This document shows positions 6,679 to 16,536 of a stretch of DNA of 64,000 nt, piece by piece. The position numbers and the translations under genes are program-made. Numbering within the stretch: position 1 is the stretch's first letter; every line of letters begins with the position of its first letter. The DNA lies in the NCBI GenBank assembly GCA_964451305.1, contig CAYVHV010000009.1, positions 1-64,000 on the forward strand, given 5' to 3'. The notes beneath the pieces were generated by a model that did not search any database, was not told the origin of the DNA, and worked only from the letters and a program-made list of their open reading frames with translations. This stretch comes from SHLQ01 sp964451305. GTDB taxonomy: Bacteria > Actinomycetota > Acidimicrobiia > Acidimicrobiales > SHLQ01.

Positions 6679-8361
6679 GTGATTGGACGCGTACTTGGTA
6701 CCGACGACGCAACGCCCCTGCAGTTCTGGGTAGCGATTGCCGAAGGCAGCGTGGTGCAGCTCGACGACGTCGTGGCGATCGACCGGATCTTGCCGACCGG
6801 CGAGCGAATTTCGATCTTCGGCATCGTCAACCAGGTACGAGCCCGCCACGAAGGCGCCACCTTCGATAGCGACGTGTTCCTCATCGCTGACGGCGTACTC
6901 CCGGCCGAAGTATCCGAGGCTGCGATGGTCCAAGTCACCCGGGTCGTACCCGAGGTCTTTGTCCCTCCCCTGCCCGGTGCAGAGGTACGAATCGCCACCG
7001 ACGACGAACGTGATGTGGCGCTCGATTTCGACAGCGTCACACGTCGACTCCCCGCCGGTCTTAGCCGAGAGAACGAACCGATCTTTCTCGACCTCGACTT
7101 CGTCGATGGAACCAAAGGCGCGCACATCAACATCAGTGGCATCTCCGGGGTTGCGACCAAGACGAGTTACGCCACGTTCTTGTTGTACTCGTTGTTCAAC
7201 AGCGGTGTGCTCGGCGAAGAAGCAGCGAACACCAAAGGGCTGATCTTCAACGTGAAAGGCGAGGACCTCCTGTTCCTCGACGCGCCCAACGCCCACCTCA
7301 CCGCCGACCAGGCCGCCCGCTACGAACATGTCGGCCTCACACCACAACCGTTCTCGAGCGTCGGCATCGTCGCGCCGCCTCGTCGAGGCGACAACACAGC
7401 GACCCCGGCGGTCGGTAGCCGGACGAGCGGGGTTCGCCCGTTCTTTTGGACGCTCGACACATTCTGTCGGGAAAACCTGCTCCCCTTCCTCTTCGCCGAC
7501 GCTGAAGACGAACGCCAGCAATACACGATCGTCGTCCAGTCGGTGACCGCCCAGCTCGCCGCGGCGGTCAAGAACGATCCGTCGCCCGATGGAGCTGTCC
7601 GTATCGACGGCACCACGATCCGCACGTTCCGCCAGCTGGTTGAGGTCATCGAACGCAAGCTCATCCCCGACGACCCCGACGACAAGCCCGACCAGCGTTG
7701 GACCGGCCGTGCGGTCAGTGGCGGCAGCATCAACGCGTTCGTGCGCAGGCTGTTCAGCTCGGTACGCCACGTCGAACACCTCATCCGTGCCGACATTGCG
7801 AACGCTCCGGACTTCGCGCTCGACCTCGATAGCAACCAGCTCACCGTCGTCGACATTCACCAGCTACACGACCGCGCCAAGCGCTTCATCGTCGGCGTGG
7901 TGCTGCGCCAAGCCTTCGACGCGAAAGAAGCGTCGGGCGTGGCCAAGCCCCTGCAATTCATCGTCCTCGACGAGCTCAACAAGTACGCGCCCCGTGACTC
8001 ATCGAGCCCGATCAAAGAGATCCTCCTCGACGTCGCCGAACGAGGGCGCTCACTGGGCATCATCTTGATCGGTGCTCAGCAAACCGCAAGCGAGGTCGAG
8101 CGTCGGATCGTCGCGAACAGCGCCGTTCGCGTCGTCGGTCGGCTCGACACGGCCGAAGCAGGGCGAGATCAGTACGGCTTCCTTCCCGGCGTCCAGCGAC
8201 AGCGAGCCACGATCCTCAAACCCGGCACCATGTATCTCAGCCAGCCTCGACTGCCGATCCCGCTGCTCATCGAGTTCCCCTTCCCGGCGTGGGCAACCCG
8301 CAGCGCCGAGGCCGCACGGCCATCGGCCGATGACGACGGCGATCCCTTCGCAGGGCTGTAG
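6679..8361 (+). CDS. HerA-like HAS-barrel/FtsK-type ATPase
   Basis: A GTG at 6679 starts VIGRVLGTDDATPLQFWVA, a HAS-barrel N-terminus (560 aa in all). The ATPase core has an unusual P-loop, GISGVATKTS (about residues 154-163), with the Lys/Thr kept but Gly spacing altered. Walker B is IVLDELNKYAP (about 428-438). It is followed by LGIILIGAQQTASEVERRI, typical of HerA. HerA forms a hexameric DNA translocase that works with NurA nuclease in DNA-end resection. The next genes are sbcD, sbcC and a NurA-like gene, six bases to zero bases apart, which supports this role. Frames upstream of 6679 lack coding quality. No ribosome site is obvious, so translation may be leaderless. Confidence 0.75.
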   Translation: MIGRVLGTDDATPLQFWVAIAEGSVVQLDDVVAIDRILPTGERISIFGIVNQVRARHEGATFDSDVFLIADGVLPAEVSEAAMVQVTRVVPEVFVPPLPGAEVRIATDDERDVALDFDSVTRRLPAGLSRENEPIFLDLDFVDGTKGAHINISGISGVATKTSYATFLLYSLFNSGVLGEEAANTKGLIFNVKGEDLLFLDAPNAHLTADQAARYEHVGLTPQPFSSVGIVAPPRRGDNTATPAVGSRTSGVRPFFWTLDTFCRENLLPFLFADAEDERQQYTIVVQSVTAQLAAAVKNDPSPDGAVRIDGTTIRTFRQLVEVIERKLIPDDPDDKPDQRWTGRAVSGGSINAFVRRLFSSVRHVEHLIRADIANAPDFALDLDSNQLTVVDIHQLHDRAKRFIVGVVLRQAFDAKEASGVAKPLQFIVLDELNKYAPRDSSSPIKEILLDVAERGRSLGIILIGAQQTASEVERRIVANSAVRVVGRLDTAEAGRDQYGFLPGVQRQRATILKPGTMYLSQPRLPIPLLIEFPFPAWATRSAEAARPSADDDGDPFAGL

Positions 8362-8367
8362 GCGGCC

Positions 8368-9567
8368 GTGCGTCTTTTGCACACCTCCGACTGGCACGTC
8401 GGTAAAACAATCCGCGGGATCAGCCGCGCCGATGAACATCGGGCCGTGTTCGACGAGATCGTCGGCATCACCCGGGATAATGACGTCGACGTCGTGCTGG
8501 TTGCAGGCGACCTGTTCGAAACCGCAGCACCAGGTCCTGAGGCCGAACAGATCGTGTGGGCAACACTGCTCGAACTTGCAGCAACCGCCCAGCACGTCAT
8601 CGTCATCGCCGGAAACCACGACAATCCCCGCCGCCTCGACGCGCTCACGAACGTCTTCGCCCTCGGCAACGTGCATCTCGTCGCCGAGCCTCGCCGGCCC
8701 GATGACGGGGGCGTAATCCAACTCACGATCGGGTCGGACGACAACGAAGGCGAACCCGAACTGCTCGACATCGTCGCACTGCCGTTCGTATCGAAGCGCG
8801 GTGTCGTGCGCGCGGATGCGTTGATGGAGCTCGACGCCTTTGAGCTCCAAGGGGTCTATGCCGATCGGATCGGCCGTCTTCTCGATGCACTCACCGAGGC
8901 GAGACGCCCCGGTGCGCTCCAGGTCGTGATGTCGCACGGATTCGTACTCGGCGGTGGAATCGCCGGAGGTGAACGACCAGCGCACCTGTCCGACGAGTAC
9001 GCACTGCCAGCGCAGCTGTTCTCGCCGGCGACCAACTACGTGGCTCTCGGCCATCTGCACAAGGCGCAAAAGATCCCGGGCCCCACCGCCATCCACTACT
9101 CGGGCTCGCCGTTGCAGCTGGACTTTGGCGACCCCGATGCCAACAAGTCGGTCACCCTCGTCGACCTGTCGGTGGGAGCTCCGGCCAAGACGACCACGGT
9201 CAAGCTCGAACGCGGGCGCCGGCTTCGCACGCTGACCGGATCGCTCGATGAGCTCCGTGCGGCCGACACCGGCGACGACTGGCTGCGGGTTCGGGTGACC
9301 GAAGCCCAACGGCCGGATCTCGCCGACCAGGTCCGCGAGCTGCTCGGCCCTCGCTGCGTCGACGTGTTGATCGATGCACCGGCTACCGAACGGGACACTC
9401 GCCGTAACCTCCGGTCGGGCCGGTCGCCACACGAGCTGTTCGAGGCATACCTGGACGACCTCAACATCTCGGACCCTCGCCTAGTGACGATGTTCAACGA
9501 GCTGCTGGTCGAACAAACCAGCGGCGACGCGCTCGATGAGGGCTCGACGACTGCGGGCGGCATCTGA
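8368..9567 (+). CDS. sbcD: Exonuclease SbcD (Mre11 family)
   Basis: This 399-aa protein starts GTG 8368 (RLLHTSDWHVGKTI) and has the Mre11/SbcD metallophosphoesterase motifs in order: DWH, VVLVAGDLFE, VIAGNHDN, VMSHG and ALGHLH. With SbcC it forms the Mn-dependent complex that opens hairpins and trims DNA ends. Its stop overlaps the sbcC start (ATGA), so translation is coupled. The C-terminal part has the capping region (TGDDWLRVRVTEA) and an acidic tail. It lies six bases after the HerA-like gene, in one operon. Confidence 0.92.
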   Translation: MRLLHTSDWHVGKTIRGISRADEHRAVFDEIVGITRDNDVDVVLVAGDLFETAAPGPEAEQIVWATLLELAATAQHVIVIAGNHDNPRRLDALTNVFALGNVHLVAEPRRPDDGGVIQLTIGSDDNEGEPELLDIVALPFVSKRGVVRADALMELDAFELQGVYADRIGRLLDALTEARRPGALQVVMSHGFVLGGGIAGGERPAHLSDEYALPAQLFSPATNYVALGHLHKAQKIPGPTAIHYSGSPLQLDFGDPDANKSVTLVDLSVGAPAKTTTVKLERGRRLRTLTGSLDELRAADTGDDWLRVRVTEAQRPDLADQVRELLGPRCVDVLIDAPATERDTRRNLRSGRSPHELFEAYLDDLNISDPRLVTMFNELLVEQTSGDALDEGSTTAGGI

Positions 9568-12008
9568 TGCGACCGATCAAACTAGAGATGACCGGCTTCG
9601 CGGCGTTCCGCGAGCAGACCGTGATCGACTTCGACGGCCACGAACTGTTGGCGTTCACAGGACCAACCGGAGCTGGCAAGTCGACCATCATCGATGGCAT
9701 TGCATTTGCCCTGTTTGGTTCGGTCGCTCGGTATGGCAATGAGAAGCTAATCGCGCCGATTATCAACACGCTGTCGACAGAAGCTCGCGTCAGGCTCGAC
9801 TTCAGCCTCGGCGATGAGAGGTACACGGTCGTCCGAGTTATCCGCCGGACCCAGACCGGCGGAGCGAGCACGAAGGAAGCTCGGCTCGAGAAGGGTCCGC
9901 GCCGTGGCCACACCGATGAACCCGATGCCGAAGACTCGACCGTGTTGGCGGGAACCGCTGCGGAGGTGACCTCGATGGTCGAGTCGTTACTCGGACTCTC
10001 GTTCGGCCAATTCACCAAAACGGTCGTTCTCCCCCAAGGCGACTTTGCGCGCTTTCTCACCGAGACGGCTGGCGACCGACAAAGCCTTCTGCGACGGCTG
10101 CTCGGACTCGACGTCTATGCAGCGATGGGGGCGACCGCCCGACGACGTTCGAAGGAGGCCCGCATCGAAGCCGACGCCACCCGAAGCGCTCTCGGCACGA
10201 CCGAGATCGTTACCGACGGCGCCCTCGCTCGCCTCACCAAGGCAGCGGACAAAATCGACGCTGCCACCGCTGAAGCCCTCGAAATTCACGAACAACTCAC
10301 CGAAGCCACGTCGACACGAGACACCACCGTCGAATCACTCGCGCAGCTCGATGAATCCCTGATGCTGGTGACCGCGGTGCAGATTCCCGATGATGCTGCT
10401 GCCTATGCGAGCGACGTCGAAGCGGCCGACAAGGCCGTCGCCGCTGCGGAGAAGAAGAACGAGCGTGCACTGACGAAGCTCGCCACGGCTCAGGACGCCC
10501 TCGACCAACTGGAGTCAGCCGACACGATCGGCGAGCAGATATCACTTCGTGACCGCTCCGATGCGTTGAAACAGACATGTTCGTCTCTCGATACGACCGC
10601 CACTGCAGCAGCCGAGGAACTGGCTTCGGCTGAACAGATGGTCACGTCGATTGAAGATCGCCTCGAACAAGCTCGCGAGGAGCTGAAACACACCAGAATC
10701 GCCGCCGGAGCGGCGGGGATTGCTGCCACGCTCTCGGTCGGCGATGACTGTCCCGTGTGCGCGCAAGTCATCGACGTCCTCCCCGAGGTTCACGACCACG
10801 ATGTCTCGACGCTCGAATCCTTGGTCGCTCAAGCCGAAGACGCTGCCCGCCAGGCTCGAACCGCCGCTCAAGAAGCGAGCACCAACGCAACGACGGCCGC
10901 CGTCGCTGCGAGTAACGAACGCGATGCTCTCGTCGCCGTGACCAAAGAGTTGGCCGACGTTCCATCCCGATCCGCCCTCACGGCGATGGCAAAGAAGATC
11001 GCAACCATAACCACCAAGCTCGAGACAGCCATGGCGTCGGCCGATGTCACGGCACAAGAGGTGGCGGACGCGACCGCCGCCCGAACGGCCCTCGATGATC
11101 GGGTGTCGGAGCTGAGCCGGGACTTCGTGGAATCCCGGGATCGGCTCAGTGCGCTCGATCCTCCGCTGCCGAACGGAGATGACCTCGTCGAGAACTGGCG
11201 CGCGTTGGCCGACTGGAGTTCCGAGCAAGTAACCACCCTCACCGGTGATCGTAAGGAGCTGACGGCACGAGCGGCCAGCGACGAGAAGGCTGTTACTTCG
11301 CTCGAAAAGCAGCTGGCAAGACACGCCAAAGCATTCGACCTCGACCCGGAGCTCCGAGCCGAAGACGTGTACGGCGCGATGGCTCTCCAGCGCGATGCAG
11401 CGGTGGCGCTCCGAGACGACGCAGCCTTCCGAAAGCAGCGCGATGCAACGAATGCAGCTCGTATCACCGAGCTCGATGACGTTGCCGTCGTGAGCGCTGA
11501 GCTCGGCAAGCTACTCAATGCCAAGGGGTTCGAACAATGGCTGATGGCCGATGTCATGATCGATCTCGCCGAACGAGCAACCGAACGCCTGCGAGTGTTG
11601 TCGAGCGGGTCGTATTCGCTCACCACCGACGGCACGGACTTCGCCGTACTCGACCACCGCAATGCCGACGAGGTTCGTAGTGCTCGCACGCTGTCCGGTG
11701 GTGAGACGTTCCTCGCATCGCTGGCGCTCGCCTTGGCGCTTGCCGACAGCATCACCGAGATGGCGTCGACCGCAATCCCCCCGACCGAGTCGGTCTTTCT
11801 CGACGAAGGCTTCGGCACGCTCGATGGGGAGACCCTCGATGTAGTCGCCTCTGCGATCGAAGAACTCGGTGCTGCTGGCCGCCTGGTCTGCATCGTCACC
11901 CACATCACCGAACTCGCCGACCGCCTGCCCCAACATGTGCGGGTCACTCGAAGCCCCAACGGATCGAGTGTCGATCAAGGCGACCCCGTGCTGGGAGCGA
12001 GCACATGA
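9567..12008 (+). CDS. sbcC: Exonuclease SbcC (Rad50 family)
   Basis: This 813-aa SMC-like ATPase has an N-terminal Walker A (TGPTGAGKST, about residues 31-40) and a Q-loop segment (FGQFTKTVVLPQGDFARFL). Long coiled coils flank a zinc hook (CPVC, Cys395/Cys398). The C-terminus has the signature LSGGETFLASLALALALAD and Walker B SVFLDEGFGTLD. At 813 residues the coiled coils are shorter than in E. coli SbcC (about 1050). It tethers DNA ends and drives SbcD. Its stop overlaps the start of the NurA-like gene (ATGATC), so four genes are translated as a chain. Confidence 0.93.
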   Translation: MRPIKLEMTGFAAFREQTVIDFDGHELLAFTGPTGAGKSTIIDGIAFALFGSVARYGNEKLIAPIINTLSTEARVRLDFSLGDERYTVVRVIRRTQTGGASTKEARLEKGPRRGHTDEPDAEDSTVLAGTAAEVTSMVESLLGLSFGQFTKTVVLPQGDFARFLTETAGDRQSLLRRLLGLDVYAAMGATARRRSKEARIEADATRSALGTTEIVTDGALARLTKAADKIDAATAEALEIHEQLTEATSTRDTTVESLAQLDESLMLVTAVQIPDDAAAYASDVEAADKAVAAAEKKNERALTKLATAQDALDQLESADTIGEQISLRDRSDALKQTCSSLDTTATAAAEELASAEQMVTSIEDRLEQAREELKHTRIAAGAAGIAATLSVGDDCPVCAQVIDVLPEVHDHDVSTLESLVAQAEDAARQARTAAQEASTNATTAAVAASNERDALVAVTKELADVPSRSALTAMAKKIATITTKLETAMASADVTAQEVADATAARTALDDRVSELSRDFVESRDRLSALDPPLPNGDDLVENWRALADWSSEQVTTLTGDRKELTARAASDEKAVTSLEKQLARHAKAFDLDPELRAEDVYGAMALQRDAAVALRDDAAFRKQRDATNAARITELDDVAVVSAELGKLLNAKGFEQWLMADVMIDLAERATERLRVLSSGSYSLTTDGTDFAVLDHRNADEVRSARTLSGGETFLASLALALALADSITEMASTAIPPTESVFLDEGFGTLDGETLDVVASAIEELGAAGRLVCIVTHITELADRLPQHVRVTRSPNGSSVDQGDPVLGAST

Positions 12009-12937
12009 TCTTCTCGGTCGAAGCCTGGGATCCCGAGTATGGAACCGGCGGTGACGTCGACGCGCTCGATGCATCGACCGATGTTGTTCACGCGGACGTC
12101 GAAATCCCGCTCGATCAATGGGCGCCGATCGCCCCGGGCGAGATCGAACCGTCGGCCGAGCCTGGAGCCATCTATTTCGTCGACGGCGTTCGACGTATCG
12201 ACGCCCGAGTGTGGGTTACCGACGACGGCCGAGTGCTGCCCGGAACGTGCGCAACGGTCGCCGCCGGGTCGGTCGCGTGTAGCCCAGATGCTGCGGTCGT
12301 CCACGACGTCGCCGTCAGACGCGTATTCTTCACTCCCCCAACACCGGGAGCGACGTCCATCGCCACCGAGTTTGGCGAGTACGAACATGTCGCTATCAAG
12401 ACCGGTTCACCCGAAGATCTGTACTTGGGGATCCATGAAGAGATGACCTCCCTCGAAACCCAGATCGTCCCCGCTGGCGGAGTGAACGACCTCGTCGTTT
12501 TCGACGGCCCGCTCCGCGGGCGTGTCGGCACGCGTACGGTTGGACTCATCAAGACCCAACACGTGCAGTACCTCGACATTGACGAACAGCAGGTCGTGAC
12601 CACGCTCGAGCCAGGTCAGCGATCGCCATTGTTCACCATCGGCTCTCGGTTCAGCTGGTATCTCCGGCTCCCCGGCCCTCGCACACATGGATGGGCGGGC
12701 ATCGTTCGCTGCGAATCGTCGACGAACAGCGACGACATCAATGGGGCAATCGCGACAGCCGCTGCACTTGCGGACCGGGTGTCAGCGACCCTTCCGCGAT
12801 ACGCGAGCGAGCCGCACAAGGAACACCGAGCTCCCCAAAATCTGTATCCGATCAAGGGCTTAGAGAATGCGCTACGTCGGCGCTTGGGCGACCAACGACT
12901 CCTGCAGCGAGCATTACGAAAAGCAAGCGGCGATTGA
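12005..12937 (+). CDS. NurA-domain nuclease-like protein
   Basis: This 310-aa protein overlaps the end of sbcC by four bases. AIYFVDGVRRIDARVWV matches the first NurA motif, in which a conserved Asp-Gly sits at the active site. Later segments (FDGPLRGRV, VGLIKTQHVQYL, SWYLRLPGPR, GIVRCE) follow the NurA order of strands with conserved acidic and basic positions. NurA is a toroidal 5'-3' nuclease that docks on HerA. The HerA-like ATPase three genes upstream makes this assignment much stronger than sequence alone. It could still be a divergent member with altered activity. Confidence 0.65.
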   Translation: MIFSVEAWDPEYGTGGDVDALDASTDVVHADVEIPLDQWAPIAPGEIEPSAEPGAIYFVDGVRRIDARVWVTDDGRVLPGTCATVAAGSVACSPDAAVVHDVAVRRVFFTPPTPGATSIATEFGEYEHVAIKTGSPEDLYLGIHEEMTSLETQIVPAGGVNDLVVFDGPLRGRVGTRTVGLIKTQHVQYLDIDEQQVVTTLEPGQRSPLFTIGSRFSWYLRLPGPRTHGWAGIVRCESSTNSDDINGAIATAAALADRVSATLPRYASEPHKEHRAPQNLYPIKGLENALRRRLGDQRLLQRALRKASGD

Positions 12938-12961
12938 CTCCGAAACCGCTAGCGTGGATAG

Positions 12962-15952
12962 GTGGTTCGACCGTCATTTCCTGCCGGCGCGTTGCATGCA
13001 ACGTGGCTCGGCGACCAAATCGGCCTCTGGATCGAGCATCCCGAGGTTCAACCCCGTGATATCGCAAACGTCGCAATAGGCGTATTCGGTCCGGACCTTC
13101 GAGCAACGATCGGTGAACGTCCAGAAGATATCTCGCTGATCGAAAAGATGGGCTCCACACCGACGATGGAAACCGTCTCGGTACTCCCGGTCAATGTGCG
13201 TCCGCTCGCAGAACAACTATTGCCGAGGTCGCCAAACCAGCGATGGTCTCCGTCGATCTCATGGCTCCACCACGCGACGCTCGTCGCGACCGAAATAGCG
13301 GTCAGTGGCCGCGCGATCCCGAGCCTGCGAACGTCGGGGTTGCGGTGGCGCGCCGATTGGGCCGCCGTTGCTGATCCCGAATGGGAAGAGACGATCAAAC
13401 AGCTCGCCGTCATCGTCCCACCGGTCATGGTCGCAGCGTCGGAGGAATCGGTCCTCGACCAGGTCATCAAGATCACCAATGCACTCGTCGACGCGGTCAG
13501 CCGCTTCGCACTCCAAGAAGAGGACTGGCGGCCACCATTGCCTCGCACCCGAGCATCGAGTGTCGTCGCGCTCCGGCGAGTCACAACCGCGTGGTCCGGA
13601 CCGGACTCGATCTTCCTCGCGGACTCGGTCGCACACGAATCGGCCTTCGCCGACTGGTCCACCCAACTCGCCGAGTACTCAAGCCGTGTTCTGGGCGCAC
13701 CTGAAGTGTCGCTTCAGGGCCGCCTCGAACCACCCGAACTCGCCGACGAAGAAATCGACGGGTCGGCCCCATGGCAGCTCTACCTCGAAGTTGTCGCAGC
13801 TGACGGCACCGTCCTCGGCTTTGACGACGTGTGGGAAACCTCCCCCGCTGCCCTCGAGCTCACCGACGCTCACGGCCTCGTTCCGTTGCGTCAGCGCATG
13901 CGAGAACTCGTCGATCGTTTGTCGAGCCAGTTGGCGGCGCTCGCCATTCTGGCCGAAGAACCAAACCCGAGTGTCTTGTTGCTCAACATCGACGAGGTAT
14001 CCGACCTGCTGAGCGAAGGTTTGGAAGCCTGCCGCCTCGCGGGGCTCCCAATCCTCACGCCAAAGGGCTTGTTGTCTCGCTCGGCACGGCTCACCGCTCG
14101 CGCACAGACCGAAAACAACTTCGGGCGGAGCATGGGCCTGACCCAAGCGATGGTCAACGTCGATTGGGGCATTGCGCTCGGCGATGTTTCGCTCACCCAA
14201 GAAGAGCTCGAAGAACTCGCCCGATCTAGCGCCGACATCGTTGCGTTGCGCGGCGAATGGGTCCAAGTGGATCGCCGCCAGATGCGAGCCGCCCTGAAAC
14301 GGCTCGAAACCCAACGACGCGATGCGAGCGAACTCACCCCCGCCGAACTATTGCGCGAAACCATCAACGAGATGGGCGCCGGAACGTCGGAAGACTTTAC
14401 GTCCGAAGGGTGGATTGCCGATCTGCTCGCTGGGCTACCCGATGATGAGCTGAGCGAAGCGGTCGAACCCGCTGGCTTTGCTGGCGAACTTCGCCCATAC
14501 CAACGGCGTGCGCTCGGATGGCTCCAGTTCCTTGGCCGGTTGGGCCTCGGCGGCATTCTGGCCGACGACATGGGACTCGGAAAGACACCCACAGCGCTCG
14601 CCCACATGCTGGAACGGACCCTCGGCCGAGTCCACAACGACCTGCCACAGCTGCCGCACCTTGTGATTTGCCCGCTTTCGGTCGTGACCAACTGGGAGAA
14701 CGAGGCAACCCGGTTCAGCCCGGAGCTCTCGGTCATGATCGCCCATGGTGCCGATCGCCCACGTGGCCGCAAGTTCACCGAAGCTGTTGCAGCCCACGAC
14801 ATCGTCATCACCACCTATGGCACGGCGAGTCGCATCACGAGCGAACTCGCCGCGATTCCATGGGACGTCATCATCGCCGACGAAGCCCAAGCCATTAAGA
14901 ACCATCGCACCAACGCTGCGCTCGCGGTCCGCGAGCTCAACTCACAGCAACGGGTCGCGCTCACCGGTACCCCGGTCGAGAACAAACTCACCGAGCTCTG
15001 GGCGATCCTCGATGCGCTCAACCCGGGGATGCTCGGCGGCATCACCTGGTTCCGCAGTCAGTTCGCCAACCCGATCGAACGCAGTGAGGACGAACAAGCC
15101 AGCGCCGAAGCGCTCGACGCGCTTCGCCGCCTCACCGCACCGTTCGTCCTGCGACGAACCAAAGCCGACCGTTCGCTCGTGCCCGACCTACCAGACAAGA
15201 TCGAGCAGGTCGCATGGTCGACCCTCACACCCGAACAAGCCGGCTTGTACCAAGCGGTGCTCGACGACTTCGTCAAGAGTGCGGCAGAGGCGACCGGCAT
15301 CGAACGACGTGGACTCGTGCTTTCGACCCTCACCAAGCTCAAACAGGTCTGCAACCATCCAGCGCACTTCCTTCGCGAAGGCGAGGTTGGTGATGACGAC
15401 CGGTCGGGCAAACTCGAGCGTCTCGACGAACTCCTCGAGACCATCTTCGAAGCGGGTGAACGGACACTGATCTTTACTCAATACCGGGAGATGGGCTTGC
15501 TGCTCTCGAGCCATATCGAAGCCAAGTACGGTCACGAAACACCGTTCTTGCACGGCGGAACGACCTTGAAGAAGCGCCAGCAGATGGTCGACACATTCCA
15601 AAGCGCCGAGGGACCTCCCGTGCAGCTGATCTCGCTACGCGCCGGTGGCACAGGGCTCAACCTGACAGCGGCGAGTCGTGTCATTCACTTCGATCGATGG
15701 TGGAACCCAGCGGTCGAAGATCAGGCCACCGACCGTACGTGGCGTATTGGCCAGGACAAGACGGTCTTCGTGCACAAGCTCGTCTGCCGCGGAACCCTAG
15801 AGGAGCGGATCGACACGATGCTCAACGAGAAACGGGCCCTCGCCGATGCCGTTGTCGGGACCGACGAGTCATGGCTCACCGAACTCTCGACCGATGAGCT
15901 GAAAGAACTCCTTCGCCTCGATCCGTCAGCACGTCAGCCGGTGCTCACATGA
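12962..15952 (+). CDS. SNF2-family DNA helicase/translocase
   Basis: This 996-aa protein (GTG 12962) has a long N-terminal region typical of bacterial SNF2-associated proteins and then a full SNF2 motor. Motif I is DDMGLGKTPTALAHML (around residue 540), motif II IIADEAQAIKN (around 640), followed by ALTGTPVENKLTELWAILD, LIFTQYREMG, LISLRAGGTGLNLTAASRV and DQATDRTWRIGQ. It is an ATP-driven dsDNA translocase, presumably remodelling protein-DNA complexes. It follows the NurA-like gene by 24 bases and overlaps the SWIM gene by four, so it is probably co-transcribed with the end-processing set. Confidence 0.92.
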   Translation: MVRPSFPAGALHATWLGDQIGLWIEHPEVQPRDIANVAIGVFGPDLRATIGERPEDISLIEKMGSTPTMETVSVLPVNVRPLAEQLLPRSPNQRWSPSISWLHHATLVATEIAVSGRAIPSLRTSGLRWRADWAAVADPEWEETIKQLAVIVPPVMVAASEESVLDQVIKITNALVDAVSRFALQEEDWRPPLPRTRASSVVALRRVTTAWSGPDSIFLADSVAHESAFADWSTQLAEYSSRVLGAPEVSLQGRLEPPELADEEIDGSAPWQLYLEVVAADGTVLGFDDVWETSPAALELTDAHGLVPLRQRMRELVDRLSSQLAALAILAEEPNPSVLLLNIDEVSDLLSEGLEACRLAGLPILTPKGLLSRSARLTARAQTENNFGRSMGLTQAMVNVDWGIALGDVSLTQEELEELARSSADIVALRGEWVQVDRRQMRAALKRLETQRRDASELTPAELLRETINEMGAGTSEDFTSEGWIADLLAGLPDDELSEAVEPAGFAGELRPYQRRALGWLQFLGRLGLGGILADDMGLGKTPTALAHMLERTLGRVHNDLPQLPHLVICPLSVVTNWENEATRFSPELSVMIAHGADRPRGRKFTEAVAAHDIVITTYGTASRITSELAAIPWDVIIADEAQAIKNHRTNAALAVRELNSQQRVALTGTPVENKLTELWAILDALNPGMLGGITWFRSQFANPIERSEDEQASAEALDALRRLTAPFVLRRTKADRSLVPDLPDKIEQVAWSTLTPEQAGLYQAVLDDFVKSAAEATGIERRGLVLSTLTKLKQVCNHPAHFLREGEVGDDDRSGKLERLDELLETIFEAGERTLIFTQYREMGLLLSSHIEAKYGHETPFLHGGTTLKKRQQMVDTFQSAEGPPVQLISLRAGGTGLNLTAASRVIHFDRWWNPAVEDQATDRTWRIGQDKTVFVHKLVCRGTLEERIDTMLNEKRALADAVVGTDESWLTELSTDELKELLRLDPSARQPVLT

Positions 15953-16536
15953 GGCGACCACTACGCTCCGACGAGGCACGCGCCGTTGCCAACCTCGCGA
16001 TCGATCTCGGCGACCCGGGCCGCATGGCAAAAGCCCGTCGTATTCACCGGGGCAACAATGTCGGTACGGTCGACATTGGTCCCGGCATTGCCGAGACCAC
16101 CGTTGCGGACCCGAGCGGCGAGGTCTACGACGTGACCGTCACCGTCGAAGCCCCAGCGCGCCCTGGAGAGGCACCTGCAGCCCAAGACGTCTCCTCGGTG
16201 TGCACGTGCCCCGATGATGGCGACATCTGTACCCACGGCCTTGCCGGGATTCTGGGAATTGCCGAAGAGATCGAGGCGAATGGACGACTGCTCGCCATTT
16301 GGGCGGGTGGACCGAGCGAGGACGAAGACGCACCCATCGAGATTGTGGCCGGCGAGTCGACCGATGACTTCTTTGCCGGCAATTGGTCCAAGGCGCCGAC
16401 AATTCCACCGATGACTCCGCTGCAACTCGACCACGAGCCCAGCCTGATCGTCGACGATGTCGATGCTGGCCCAGTCGTCGTCGACGCACGAGGCGCAATC
16501 AAGCGTGGACTTACTCGATACCGAGCTCGCCCGTAA
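15949..16536 (+). CDS. SWIM zinc-finger protein
   Basis: This 195-aa protein overlaps the SNF2 gene by four bases. Residues about 85-96 carry CTC-x6-CTH, the CxCx(n)CxH SWIM zinc site, followed by GLAGILGIAEEIEANG. Small SWIM proteins are commonly encoded next to bacterial SNF2 translocases and probably help DNA or protein binding. The N-terminus (DEARAVANLAIDLGDPGRM) and C-terminus have no recognised domain. The last 26 bases overlap the convergent membrane-protein gene. Confidence 0.85.
   Translation: MRRPLRSDEARAVANLAIDLGDPGRMAKARRIHRGNNVGTVDIGPGIAETTVADPSGEVYDVTVTVEAPARPGEAPAAQDVSSVCTCPDDGDICTHGLAGILGIAEEIEANGRLLAIWAGGPSEDEDAPIEIVAGESTDDFFAGNWSKAPTIPPMTPLQLDHEPSLIVDDVDAGPVVVDARGAIKRGLTRYRARP

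Noticed and set aside
6574..7860. Upstream two thirds of a 702-aa minus-strand frame continuing from the DUF3097 gene
   Set aside because: It is antisense to the HerA-like ATPase and lacks domain similarity; DUF3097 is complete from the GTG at 6573.
8050..9432. 460-aa minus-strand frame opposite sbcD
   Set aside because: Antisense shadow of sbcD with no recognisable motif.
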